Origin: BQJD01 sp965652415
GTDB taxonomy: Bacteria; Pseudomonadota; Gammaproteobacteria; Arenicellales; CAJQKF01
NCBI GenBank assembly: GCA_965652415.1
Contig: CBFGVH010000017.1
Span: 1 to 35,299 of the forward strand
DNA: 35,299 nt
Direction: 5' to 3'
Shown here piece by piece: positions 16,007-23,395 of this stretch. The notes under the pieces were generated by a model that saw nothing but the letters and a program-made list of their open reading frames with translations, had not been told where the DNA came from and did no database searches. A program made the position numbers and the translations under genes. Numbering within the stretch: the first letter of the stretch is position 1; the number at the start of each line of letters is the position of its first letter.

Positions 16007-16821
16007 GCCGGGTCCTCCACGATGAGCATTTCGAGCGACGCTTCCTTCTTCGCGTTGTCCTGGTACTCGACGAGGCGGGGCAGGTCGAAGCGGTAGTCGG
16101 GATAGACCGCGGTCACGCCGCCGCCGCCGGGCGCCTCGATCACGTGATCGACCCAGAGCCGGGAGATCATCGTGGAACGGGGAGGGTGATTGGCCGGAAG
16201 CTTCTCGACCACCCGCTCGGCGGTGACCACGACCCGGGCGGCGGCCTGGGCCAACAGGCAGTCGGCGAAGGCGTCGCCGTGAATGAGGGCGTTGCCTGCC
16301 GCGTCGGCCTCGTTGGCGTGGATTACCGCCAGGTCCGGTGCAAGCGCCGGCACCGCGACCAGGACTTCGCCGGTGAGCGGGCAATTGAACGTCTTCATCG
16401 GGCAGGTTCGGGTGGTCAGAACGTCGGTGCCGAGACCGAAGCGCGAAGGGAGGAATGGCAGCCGCTTCGCCGCCGCCTCGAGGGCGGTCAGCATCAAGGC
16501 CTCGGAATACTCGACGGCCTCGATGCCACCCGATTCTCGCGCGGCGCGAAATCGCGGCGCCAACCCCAGCGAATCGAAGCCGACGAAGGCATAGTGCAGG
16601 CGTCGGATCTTGCCGAGCCCGGCGAGCAGGTCGACGTCGGGTCCGCCGAGGAAGGTGATCACATCGAGGCGCTCGAGCGGCGAGCGGGCGATGGTGCTGA
16701 CGGCGCGCATGGGCTTGCGCTGCAGGCCGCCGCCGCCGAAGGCAACGCTTGCGGCGCCGGCGACGAGGTCGATGAACGCCGACCAGTCGATTCGCTTGTC
16801 GGGTTGCGGTGTGTTGGTCAT
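16003..16821 (-). CDS. IpdA-like subunit, class I CoA-transferase fold
   Basis: The protein has 272 residues, starting at ATG 16821 in an ATGA overlap with the ligase stop. The N-terminal part has GGGGLQRKPMRAVSTIAR and ITFLGGPDVDLLAGLGKIRRLHYAFVGFDS. These closely follow the IpdA pattern (RKPM, GGPD, AGK, YGFVSLDS), then GGIEAVEYSEAL and AAKRLPFLPSRFGLGTD. Glutamates E101, E104 and E107 lie in the segment where, from memory, IpdA carries its catalytic glutamate (E105 in the published enzyme). With IpdB next door it would catalyse ring-opening hydrolysis of a cyclic ketone CoA ester, or CoA transfer. Confidence in the subfamily is good, but the substrate is unknown. Confidence 0.87.
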   Translation of the reverse strand: MTNTPQPDKRIDWSAFIDLVAGAASVAFGGGGLQRKPMRAVSTIARSPLERLDVITFLGGPDVDLLAGLGKIRRLHYAFVGFDSLGLAPRFRAARESGGIEAVEYSEALMLTALEAAAKRLPFLPSRFGLGTDVLTTRTCPMKTFNCPLTGEVLVAVPALAPDLAVIHANEADAAGNALIHGDAFADCLLAQAAARVVVTAERVVEKLPANHPPRSTMISRLWVDHVIEAPGGGGVTAVYPDYRFDLPRLVEYQDNAKKEASLEMLIVEDPA

Positions 16822-18227
16822 TGGCGAAGATCCAGCAGTCGGCGCACCTTGTTCTGAATGCCGAGGCCCGTGAACTCGCTCAGGGCACCGGCCTCGGCGA
16901 TCTCGACGTCGACCCGCACGCCCAGTACCCGGTGCAACGCCTCGGCCATGTCGTCGCGCAGCCGGTCGGCGTCGACGCCGCGCGAGCGCCGCTCGATGCG
17001 CACCACGAACTTCTCGCGCAGGGCGAGCCCGTCGCCCTGGCGCGAGACCACGCACAGGTACTCGCCGGTGGTGCGAGGATCGCCGGTCACCGTGCTCTGG
17101 CACGCCATCGGATAGACGTTGGTGCCGCGCAGCTTCACCATCTCGTCACTGCGGCCGAGAAAGGTCGACAGTTTCGCCGTCGACAATCCGCAGGCGCAGG
17201 TCTCGCGCGGATACCGCACGAGGATGTCGCGCATGTTGTAGCGGATGATCGGCGGCAGGCTCCGGTACAGGCTGGTGGTGACGAGGTTGCCGCGCTCGCC
17301 CTCGGGCAGCACCTCGCCGCTGTCGATGTCGACGACTTCGAGGTATACGGTGTCCTCGCTGACGTGCATGCGGTCGCGGGCTCGGCACTCGAAGGCGATC
17401 GAGCCGATTTCGTGGGTGCCGTAGTTGTCGAACACCGGCGCTCCCCAGGCCTGTTCGATACGCGTGCGCAGGTGGCCGCCGACGTCGGAACCGATGTGGG
17501 TGTGCAGCTGGCGTGTGCCAAGCCCCGGCAGGTCGAAGCCCGTCTCCTCGGCGACCTGGGCGAGGCGCGCGAGATACTCGCCGCGGGTCCACCACGCCTT
17601 CGTGCCCCAGGCCCTGGCCAGTTCGAGCTGCTTCTCGCTCGGCGTGACCACGCCCGAGCCGGTGGTGAGCGGCACCGCGCCCAGCCAGTGGAAGGCGCCC
17701 TGGTAGGCGCACCAGGCGGCGTTGGCCAGCGAGTTGGTATAGGTGATCTGGAGTATGTCGCCCGCGCGCAGTCCCTGGGCGTACAGGGCACGCGCGGTCT
17801 GGATGCCCTGGATCTCCAGGGCATGATTGTCGAACAGGGTCACGCGCGGCAGGCCGGTGGTGCCGCCGCTGGTCAGGATCCTGATGGGCCGTTCGGCGAG
17901 GTCGTCGGCGGTGACCGGCTGGTGACTGCCGAAGGGCGGCGACTCGGCGATGGCGTCCTTGAGGTCGTCGCTCGTGAACGTCGGGATGGCGGTGATGTCG
18001 TCGAGGTCGCGAATGTCGCCCGGCTCGAGTCCCGCTTCCGACCAGCGCTTGTGGTAGAACGGCACCTGCCATGCGTCGTCGACGCGGGCGAGGAAGCGCT
18101 CGTTCTGCAGCGCGCGGATCTCGTCCGCGGACATGCGCGCGGTGGACTGCTCGAACAGCGGCGGCGGCGGGTAGTCCCGCATCAGCGATTCGAAGTCGGT
18201 GCTTTGCCAGTAATATCGGGCGGTCAA
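16818..18227 (-). CDS. Acyl-CoA ligase of the phenylacetate-CoA ligase (PaaK) family
   Basis: This AMP-forming ligase has 469 residues from TTG at 18227. It has the phosphate loop LTSGGTTGLPRVTLF, the adenylate motif YGTHEIGSIAFEC, the hinge region IIRYNMRDILVRYP and the C-terminal FLGRSDEMVKLRGTNVYP typical of PaaK relatives. It should activate an aromatic or alicyclic carboxylic acid with ATP and CoA as the entry step of the pathway. I prefer TTG 18227 because a weak GGGA lies upstream and the intervening ARYYWQSTDFESL looks coding. ATG at 18182 has no ribosome site. Further upstream in-frame codons cross the promoter. The operon starts here, under the operator at 18323-18348. Confidence 0.92.
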   Translation of the reverse strand: MTARYYWQSTDFESLMRDYPPPPLFEQSTARMSADEIRALQNERFLARVDDAWQVPFYHKRWSEAGLEPGDIRDLDDITAIPTFTSDDLKDAIAESPPFGSHQPVTADDLAERPIRILTSGGTTGLPRVTLFDNHALEIQGIQTARALYAQGLRAGDILQITYTNSLANAAWCAYQGAFHWLGAVPLTTGSGVVTPSEKQLELARAWGTKAWWTRGEYLARLAQVAEETGFDLPGLGTRQLHTHIGSDVGGHLRTRIEQAWGAPVFDNYGTHEIGSIAFECRARDRMHVSEDTVYLEVVDIDSGEVLPEGERGNLVTTSLYRSLPPIIRYNMRDILVRYPRETCACGLSTAKLSTFLGRSDEMVKLRGTNVYPMACQSTVTGDPRTTGEYLCVVSRQGDGLALREKFVVRIERRSRGVDADRLRDDMAEALHRVLGVRVDVEIAEAGALSEFTGLGIQNKVRRLLDLRQ

Positions 18228-18317
18228 GGTCGGTCCCGCGTGGTCGTGGGTGTTTGTCGCTGAAATCGGCCTGTTACCGGCCTGGCGGCGCGGCCGCGAA
18301 AGCGGCCCGCGGCGTCT

Positions 18318-18346
18318 ATTATTCAACAGAACTGTCGAATATTCAA
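18318..18346 (-). promoter_or_regulatory. Probable promoter of the CoA-ligase operon
   Basis: On the minus strand TTGAAT (plus 18341-18346), a 17-base spacer and AATAAT (plus 18318-18323) make a plausible sigma-70 promoter, starting near 18311 with a leader of about 84 bases. The operator half-sites cover its -35, its spacer and the edge of its -10, which fits a repressor. Confidence 0.5.
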
Positions 18347-18349
18347 CAG
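18323..18349. promoter_or_regulatory. Operator with 10-bp stepped half-sites (ligase copy)
   Basis: TCAACA (18323-18328), GAAC, TGTCGA (18333-18338), ATAT, TCAACA (18343-18348). Neighbouring half-sites alternate in direction, start exactly 10 bases apart, and are separated by four bases. The 20 bases ACTGTCGAATATTCAACAGT (18331-18350) form a palindrome with one mismatched pair. The matching element at 8257-8282 lies before the importer operon. Being between divergent genes, it may also control the EamA exporter. Confidence 0.65.
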
Positions 18350-18372
18350 TACGCAGGTCGAGCAAGAATCGG

Positions 18373-18390
18373 ATGGCGTGCCGACGCCAT
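18373..18390. repeat. Perfect inverted repeat in the leader of the EamA gene
   Basis: ATGGCGT-GCCG-ACGCCAT is a seven-base perfect inverted repeat with a four-base centre, about 60 bases before the EamA start. It could be a second protein-binding site or an RNA hairpin in the leader. No T-run follows, so it is not a terminator. Confidence 0.4.
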
Positions 18391-18450
18391 TCGTGGAAAA
18401 CTTCGGCGCGTTTCTGGTCCTCAATGTCAGTCCGCCGAGGAGAAAAAGCG

Positions 18451-19341
18451 ATGTCGGCTCGCGATTGGCTGCTGGTGATCCTGCTCGGTTCGATCTGGGG
18501 CAGCTCGTTCATGTTCAACGGGATCCTGATCCGCGAGATCGGGCCGCTGTGGGTGTCGGCCGGGCGTGTCGGCATCGGCGCCCTCGGCTGCTGGGCGTTC
18601 CTGTTCGCACTGGGCGGCAAGCTGCCCCGGGACGGGCGGCTTTACGGTCACTTCCTGGCGCTGGGTATCCTCAGCTACACGATTCCGTTCGCCCTCTACC
18701 CGCTCAGCCAGCAGCACCTCGCCGCCGGCGTCGCCGCCATCGTCAACGCCATGACGCCCATCATGACCGTGCTGGTGTCGCATTTCTGGCCGGGCGGGGA
18801 GAAGGCCACGTGGTACAAGGTGGCCGGGGTGATCGCCGGCTTCGCCGGCGTGGTCGTGCTGGCGATGCCGGCGCTGTCCGCGGGCGGTACGTCCCAGTTG
18901 TGGGCCATCGGCGCCTGTCTCGGCGCCACCACCTGCTACGCGGTGGCGCTCAACTACACTCGAATGCTCGGCACGGTGGACCCCTCCGCCTTCGCCGCCT
19001 GCGCCCTGACCGGGGCCTCGCTGGGCGCGGTGCCGCTGGCATATATGGCCCATGGCGCTCCGGTTCTGGTCACCGTCGAAGGATGGGTGTCAGTGCTGGC
19101 CATCGGCCTAGTGGCCACCGCCTTCGCCTTCCAGATCATGTACCGCATCCTGCCGCGAATCGGGGCGACGAACTTCTCGGTGGTGACCTTCATCGCCCCC
19201 GTGTCCGCTATCGTGCTCGGAATGATCTTCCTCGAAGAGCGCGTGCTGCCGTCGCATCTTCTCGGCATGGTCGGAATATTCATCGGCCTGGTGATGATCG
19301 ACGGCCGCCTTGCCAGGCGGCTGCTGGGGCGTCAATCCTGA
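18451..19341 (+). CDS. EamA/DMT-family membrane transporter
   Basis: From ATG at 18451, with GAGGAG eight bases upstream, this is a 296-residue protein with about ten hydrophobic segments in two EamA repeats. The start ARDWLLVILLGSIWGSSFMFNG is the classic first helix of the drug/metabolite transporter family. The second repeat begins near LWAIGACLGATTCYAVALNYTR. Family members mostly export amino acids, sugars or other metabolites. It diverges from the CoA-ligase operon and shares the operator region, so it may export or import a pathway-related compound. An in-frame GTG further upstream (18250) would run through the operator and is rejected. Its end overlaps that of the convergent DUF2254 gene by 10 bases. 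Confidence 0.92.
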   Translation: MSARDWLLVILLGSIWGSSFMFNGILIREIGPLWVSAGRVGIGALGCWAFLFALGGKLPRDGRLYGHFLALGILSYTIPFALYPLSQQHLAAGVAAIVNAMTPIMTVLVSHFWPGGEKATWYKVAGVIAGFAGVVVLAMPALSAGGTSQLWAIGACLGATTCYAVALNYTRMLGTVDPSAFAACALTGASLGAVPLAYMAHGAPVLVTVEGWVSVLAIGLVATAFAFQIMYRILPRIGATNFSVVTFIAPVSAIVLGMIFLEERVLPSHLLGMVGIFIGLVMIDGRLARRLLGRQS

Positions 19342-20591
19342 GCAGCCTGGAGGGCGACCTCCTCTACCATGGCGACGTCGTCGTCGGAATCCATGGCGGT
19401 GCGGCAGCGGTCCAGTACCTCGCGGCTCATCCGTGCGGCGGGATCGGCGAAGGCGTCGGGATCGAGGCCGCGGATCATGGCCAGGGCCTTCTGAACAGCG
19501 GTTGCGACTTCCACGTTCCCCGCACCGTCGCGGGCGATGGCGCGGAAGCCGTCGATGACGAACTGCGCGGGATCGAGCTCGGGCACGAACAGGCGCGGGA
19601 AGCGAACCTCGCCGTCGCCGTCCTGATCGCACTTTCGCCAATGGCGGGCGACGCGCACGATGGTGTTGATCACGTCGATCGCGGTGCCGGGATCGTTGAC
19701 CGCGGGTGAAAGCGCCCTCTGGCCGATCTCGGAAAGCACCACGACACCGAACAGCGGGTCCTCTTCGAAGGTGCGCTCGGTGCCGACCACGAAGCAGTTC
19801 CTGACGGCGTCGACGTCCTCGTCTGCCAGGGGCCGGTCGCTGGCGGCGATCGCCGTCCCGGCATCGGCAAGGGCGCCGGGGCGTGCGAGGACGTGAATCT
19901 CCGTATCGAGGGACTCGGTGAGCTCGCCGAGCGTCTCCCAGTCGACGTGCTGGATCGTGCCCATGCTGCCGAGTTCGATTCGGCAAACGCCGGAGGAGAC
20001 GCTGCCGAGCGGCTTGCCGCCGAAGCAGGGCGTTCGCGAACACTCCGAAAATGTCCGGTTGGCCGCGCGTTCGACCATTCGCACCGCCTCGGCCACGCCG
20101 CCGAGGCGTGACAGGCGGGCGATCCAGGAGATGAGCGTGACGATGACGATCACCACGATGCCGATGGTGACGGCGAACAGGATGACGGTGCTGCGATCGT
20201 CGTAGTAGTCGGTGGACACGACGATGATCGCCAGGATGCTGTAGATGAACGCGCCGATGAAGGTCGAGATCGCGTTCTGGGCGGTGCGGTCCTCGGTCAG
20301 CAGGACGCGGGCCCGCGGCGTGGCGGCGCTGGCCGCCGCCTGCAGGGCCGACACCATGGTGCCGAGCGAGAAGATCGCCACGGCGAGCATGCTCGAGGCC
20401 AGGATGCCGAGAATCTGTTCGAGTGTGTCGGCATTGAACAGCGACGGCGCCCGAGCGGGAACAACGGGTGCGAACAGGGGCGCGGCGGCCAGCACCAGCA
20501 GCGACCCCAGGGTATAGACCGTCGGGGCGAACCAGATGGAACGGTGCAGGCGACCGGCATAGAGCAGCACGCGCGACACCGACAGGTTCAC
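19332..20591 (-). CDS. DUF2254 family membrane protein
   Basis: The 419-residue protein starts at GTG 20591. The first 150 residues hold membrane segments (WFAPTVYTLGSLLVLAAAPLF, ILASSMLAVAIFSLGTMVSAL, AISTFIGAFIYSILAIIVVST, VILFAVTIGIVVIVIVTLISW). A soluble C-terminal part contains FEEDPLFGVVVLSEIGQRALSPAVNDPGTAID, which is the signature of the DUF2254 family. Its function is not known to me. The FGVV..L..IA.RALSPAxNDP motif is strongly conserved in the family and suggests a ligand-binding or structural core. It stands alone with small lipoprotein genes upstream and shows no link to the catabolic region. Confidence 0.88.
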   Translation of the reverse strand: MNLSVSRVLLYAGRLHRSIWFAPTVYTLGSLLVLAAAPLFAPVVPARAPSLFNADTLEQILGILASSMLAVAIFSLGTMVSALQAAASAATPRARVLLTEDRTAQNAISTFIGAFIYSILAIIVVSTDYYDDRSTVILFAVTIGIVVIVIVTLISWIARLSRLGGVAEAVRMVERAANRTFSECSRTPCFGGKPLGSVSSGVCRIELGSMGTIQHVDWETLGELTESLDTEIHVLARPGALADAGTAIAASDRPLADEDVDAVRNCFVVGTERTFEEDPLFGVVVLSEIGQRALSPAVNDPGTAIDVINTIVRVARHWRKCDQDGDGEVRFPRLFVPELDPAQFVIDGFRAIARDGAGNVEVATAVQKALAMIRGLDPDAFADPAARMSREVLDRCRTAMDSDDDVAMVEEVALQAAQD

Positions 20592-20639
20592 GAAGTCGCG
20601 GCCTCGGCCGGTGTCGCGCGCAGTAGCGGGTATTACGAA

Positions 20640-20828
20640 TCAGTTTGCCTGGTCGGCCGCTTCCTCGATCTTGTCGCCTACCTCTTCGACGGTATCGCCG
20701 GCCTTCTCGACGGCCTCGTCGATCTTGGCGCCCGCCTTCTCGGCGGGACCTTCCTGTTCGCAGGCGGCAAGGGTGAAGGCGAGGGCAAGGCAGGTGACCG
20801 TGGCGGCCAGGGTGGGTACGGATTTCAT
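20640..20828 (-). CDS. Small lipoprotein with a charged helical tail
   Basis: The protein has 62 residues from ATG 20828; GGAG six bases upstream supports this over the in-frame ATG at 20840. The signal peptide ends in a lipobox (TLAAC), so the mature protein is lipid-anchored at the cysteine. The mature part is Ala/Glu/Lys-rich with spaced repeats of EKAG, DTVEEVGDKIEEAAD, and should be one amphipathic helix. It looks like the small entericidin/YtxH-like lipoproteins, though I cannot name a family. It may act in the envelope. Confidence 0.8.
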   Translation of the reverse strand: MKSVPTLAATVTCLALAFTLAACEQEGPAEKAGAKIDEAVEKAGDTVEEVGDKIEEAADQAN

Positions 20829-21008
20829 GGGGGTCTCCATTGCTGGGGTGGGATACGGCAGTGCGGGAAGGACACCGCCGACAGGAGGACGTTTATTGTA
20901 CATCAACGTCCGGAAACGACTACGAGGCCGGCGTGGGCGCACGAAGACCCGTCGCGGTGACGTGCACTCGCCGGTCGGCGCGCCCGCATGGCATACGGGC
21001 GGTTGCGG
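20829..21008. other. Gap between the two lipoprotein genes
   Basis: No gene seen. On the minus strand TACAAT (plus 20895-20900) is a near-consensus -10, but no good -35 lies at the right distance. The same spot has a 6-bp inverted repeat, GGACGT...ACGTCC, around it. A weak promoter of the downstream lipoprotein gene is possible. Confidence 0.35.
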
Positions 21009-21203
21009 TCAGTAGTTCCCGTCGCCGCCCTGGTAGATCGCGTCGCCCGATCGGGCGGTTCCGGAATCCTCGGCGTCCTGTTCCGATTCGGATTTCGAGG
21101 AGTCCGCCGTGGTCTGCCGAGGAGCTTCCTGCTGGCAGGCCGATAGTGCGGCGACAAGTGCGCCGACGATCGCGGCGCGGGTGAAAGCTGTCGAAGCATG
21201 CAT
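21009..21203 (-). CDS. Small lipoprotein, Ser/Glu/Asp-rich
   Basis: The 64-residue protein has a basic start, a hydrophobic stretch (AAIVGALVAALSA) and a lipobox ending in C23 (ALSAC). The mature tail is acidic, rich in Ser, Glu and Asp, and ends in a glycine/tyrosine patch (IYQGGDGNY). GGAGGG lies about nine bases before the ATG. I do not recognise a family. It is the second small lipoprotein gene in a row on this strand, and the two genes are about 180 bases apart. Confidence 0.72.
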   Translation of the reverse strand: MHASTAFTRAAIVGALVAALSACQQEAPRQTTADSSKSESEQDAEDSGTARSGDAIYQGGDGNY

Positions 21204-21391
21204 CGTTACAGCCCTCCAAGATTGTTGCGTCCGTTCAGGCCGAACGCCTCATGCATTCTACCTCGACCGCGATTGGGTTGCATCCGGGTTGCCTTGATCG
21301 CCCCCCGTGTCGGGCAACGAACGCGGGTCACGAACGACCCATGCGGGGTGTACGGACGAATCGCCCCCGGCCAGTCGCCGGGCGCCGGCAG

Positions 21392-22771
21392 CTATGCGGA
21401 CAGCGCCAGTTCCCGCACCTGGTTGGAGTGGCTGGTGCCGCGCGACTTGATGATCGACAGGCCCCGGTTGCGCTCGCCCGCGGACACGAAATATGTCAGG
21501 TTGATCCAGGTGTCGGCGATGGTGGAGATCTGCATCGGCGTGGAGACTTCCGGGTCGCTCGACTCCTCGAGCAGGCTCGTGCACATCACTGTCAGTCCCT
21601 CGCTCCGCCCCCAGTCGATGAGTCGCTCGGTAGCTCCCGGGGCCGCGCCGCGATTGCCCGCCTTTGCCAACGCCGAGAGCGGATCGGCAACAAGGCAACT
21701 CGCCTTCGCGTCGCGGATCACGCTGCGAATCCCGAGCAGGACCGACTCGGTATTGCCGCTCAGTGCCCGCAGCGAGACGAGGCGGAGCTGGCCCGATTCG
21801 ATGTGCGGCGCAAGATCGATGGACACCGATTGCAGGTTGCGCACGATGTCGTCGGCACGCGAGTCGAAACTGACAAACACCGCCGATTCGCCCCGCCGGC
21901 ACGCGGCGTCCACGAACGCGCCGCACAGCGTCGTCTTCGCCGTGCCAGGGGCGCCCGTGACGAGAATGCTGGCACCGCGGATGTAGCCGCCGTGGAGCAT
22001 GGCGTCGAGTTCGACAAGACCCGTGGTGATCCGTTCGCCCCGGGCATGGTCGTCGACGTCCGATCGTTCGGGAAACCACGCCACCTCGAGGCCGTTGGCA
22101 CCGAACACCATCGGCATGGCATTTTCCTCGAATGCCGAGCCGCGATACTTGCATACCCGCACGCTGCGTTGGGAAACGCCCTCGACGACCTCGTGCTCCA
22201 GGTGCAGCAGACAGTCGACCATGAAGGGCAGGAAGCCGAGGGCGGGCGGCACGGACGCCTCATCGGGGCCGCGCGCCGACTTGGCGGTGACGATGGCGGT
22301 CAGTCCGCGCTGCTGCAGCCAGCGCTCGAGCCGCAGCATTTCCCGGCGTATGCCGGCCGCGCTGCCCACCAGTTCCATGATCACGTCGACGGCATCGAGA
22401 ACGATGCGGGTTGCCCCGCTCGACGCCACGCGGGACTCGAGCGCGGCGATCAATCCGGAGATATCCATCTCGCCGGTACGCACCAGGTCGACGTCGGGTC
22501 GGGCATCGAGGAAGTGCAGGCTTTGGCCCGCGAGGGCGGGCAGGTTCCAGCCGAAACCTTCGGCGTGATCGATGACGCGCTCGGGGGGCTCCTCGAAGCA
22601 GACGAATACGCAGGCCTCGCCGTCCTCGCGCGCCGCGTTCGCGAGGCACTGCAACGCGAACACGGTCTTGCCGCTGCCGGTGCCGCCCTCGACGAGCGTG
22701 GTGCGTCCGGCAGGAAGGCCGCCCCGCGTCACGGCATCGATGCCTTCGATCCCGGTCCTCAACTTGATCAT
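21392..22771 (-). CDS. KaiC-like double-domain RecA-fold ATPase
   Basis: The 459-residue protein has two KaiC domains. Domain 1 has Walker A GGTGSGKT (29-36) and the catalytic pair FEEPPE (E60, E61). Domain 2 has Walker A GAPGTAKT (273-280), but at the matching place VSFDSRADD it has D303-S304 instead of glutamate. The C-terminal segment MQISTIADT aligns with the KaiC phosphosites, S416-T417 matching S431-T432 of the cyanobacterial protein. No kaiA or kaiB gene is present, and the protein is shorter than clock KaiC. Proteobacterial homologues often neighbour histidine kinases, as here (a receiver gene and a five-PAS hybrid kinase). Autophosphorylation and a signalling role are likely; a circadian role is not shown. 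Confidence 0.9.
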   Translation of the reverse strand: MIKLRTGIEGIDAVTRGGLPAGRTTLVEGGTGSGKTVFALQCLANAAREDGEACVFVCFEEPPERVIDHAEGFGWNLPALAGQSLHFLDARPDVDLVRTGEMDISGLIAALESRVASSGATRIVLDAVDVIMELVGSAAGIRREMLRLERWLQQRGLTAIVTAKSARGPDEASVPPALGFLPFMVDCLLHLEHEVVEGVSQRSVRVCKYRGSAFEENAMPMVFGANGLEVAWFPERSDVDDHARGERITTGLVELDAMLHGGYIRGASILVTGAPGTAKTTLCGAFVDAACRRGESAVFVSFDSRADDIVRNLQSVSIDLAPHIESGQLRLVSLRALSGNTESVLLGIRSVIRDAKASCLVADPLSALAKAGNRGAAPGATERLIDWGRSEGLTVMCTSLLEESSDPEVSTPMQISTIADTWINLTYFVSAGERNRGLSIIKSRGTSHSNQVRELALSA

Positions 22772-22812
22772 GACTTTCTATTGCGAATGGAACACCCCCC
22801 TGAACGGAAAAT

Positions 22813-22840
22813 GTTATCGATGGCCGACGGATCGGTTCAA
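22813..22840 (-). promoter_or_regulatory. Candidate promoter of the KaiC-like gene
   Basis: On the minus strand TTGAAC (plus 22835-22840), a 16-base spacer and GATAAC (plus 22813-22818) give a start near 22806, about 35 bases before the ATG. The KaiC-like gene may thus be expressed apart from the receiver gene upstream. Confidence 0.45.
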
Positions 22841-22903
22841 CCACGCAATTGTCGCGGGAATGCCGCTGTGTCGTCGTCTGCGCGAGGCGGGTCACGGACC
22901 CGG

Positions 22904-23275
22904 TCATGTCGCGCCGAGCATCTCCTCCACTTTGCTCAACAGGTCCGTCACGGAGAACGGCTTCTTGATGAAATCGCAGTTGTCGCGTTCGTCGGCGAGC
23001 TGGCTGTCGCCCGGCTGGCCGGACATCAGCAGCACCGCGACGCTGTCGCAGAATTCGGTAATCGCGTCGGCCAGCTCGTCGCCGTTCATGTCCGGCATGG
23101 TCACGTCGCTGATCAGCAGCCTGAGCTCGGCCGATCGCTCGCGCGCCACCGCAAGCGCGTCGCGGGAACTGCCGACCGCGACGACGCCGTGACGAAGGTC
23201 CTCCAGGACGGCCGAAACGAGCTCCAGAATGAGCGGTTCGTCGTCCACAACCAGTATAATTCCGGCATCTGTCAT
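22904..23275 (-). CDS. Single-domain response regulator (receiver only)
   Basis: From ATG 23275 this is 123 residues, one CheY-like receiver domain with acid pocket VVDDEP, phospho-acceptor aspartate in LLISDVTMPDMNG, the SG signal position in LLMSGQPGD, and the lysine in FIKKPFS. All catalytic residues are there. It has no output domain and may pass phosphate on or bind a partner, perhaps the KaiC-like ATPase 132 bases downstream or the hybrid kinase that diverges from it. An upstream extension of the frame runs antisense to the kinase gene and is rejected. Confidence 0.9.
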   Translation of the reverse strand: MTDAGIILVVDDEPLILELVSAVLEDLRHGVVAVGSSRDALAVARERSAELRLLISDVTMPDMNGDELADAITEFCDSVAVLLMSGQPGDSQLADERDNCDFIKKPFSVTDLLSKVEEMLGAT

Positions 23276-23395
23276 GAAGGCGGGGCCTCGCGTGGGGGTG
23301 ATGCGTCGTCCGGCTGCGAACAACCGTGGTTTGCTTGTCCTGTTTCCAATGATCCTATCAGAACCATCGACCCGCAAGGGCGCGATTGCGTCCGT
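23276..23395. other. Divergent intergenic region between receiver and hybrid kinase genes
   Basis: This 120-base region must hold the promoters of both genes. I see only weak -10-like elements (TATCAG on plus, TAGGAT on minus near 23354-23361) without well-placed -35 boxes, and no clear repeat. Confidence 0.4.

Noticed and set aside
18228..18620. N-terminal extension of the CoA ligase
   Set aside because: It would run through the operator, promoter and the start of the divergent EamA gene; composition is unlike the family.
21366..21382. CCCGGC-CAGTC-GCCGGG hairpin after the KaiC-like gene as a terminator
   Set aside because: Perfect 6-bp stem, but no T-run follows on either strand.
21251..23395. 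Open frame of 715 codons in front of the hybrid kinase start
   Set aside because: It is antisense to the KaiC-like and receiver genes, has low-complexity Arg/Ala/His-rich composition, and no domain. The kinase starts at ATG 23396, where PAS similarity begins.
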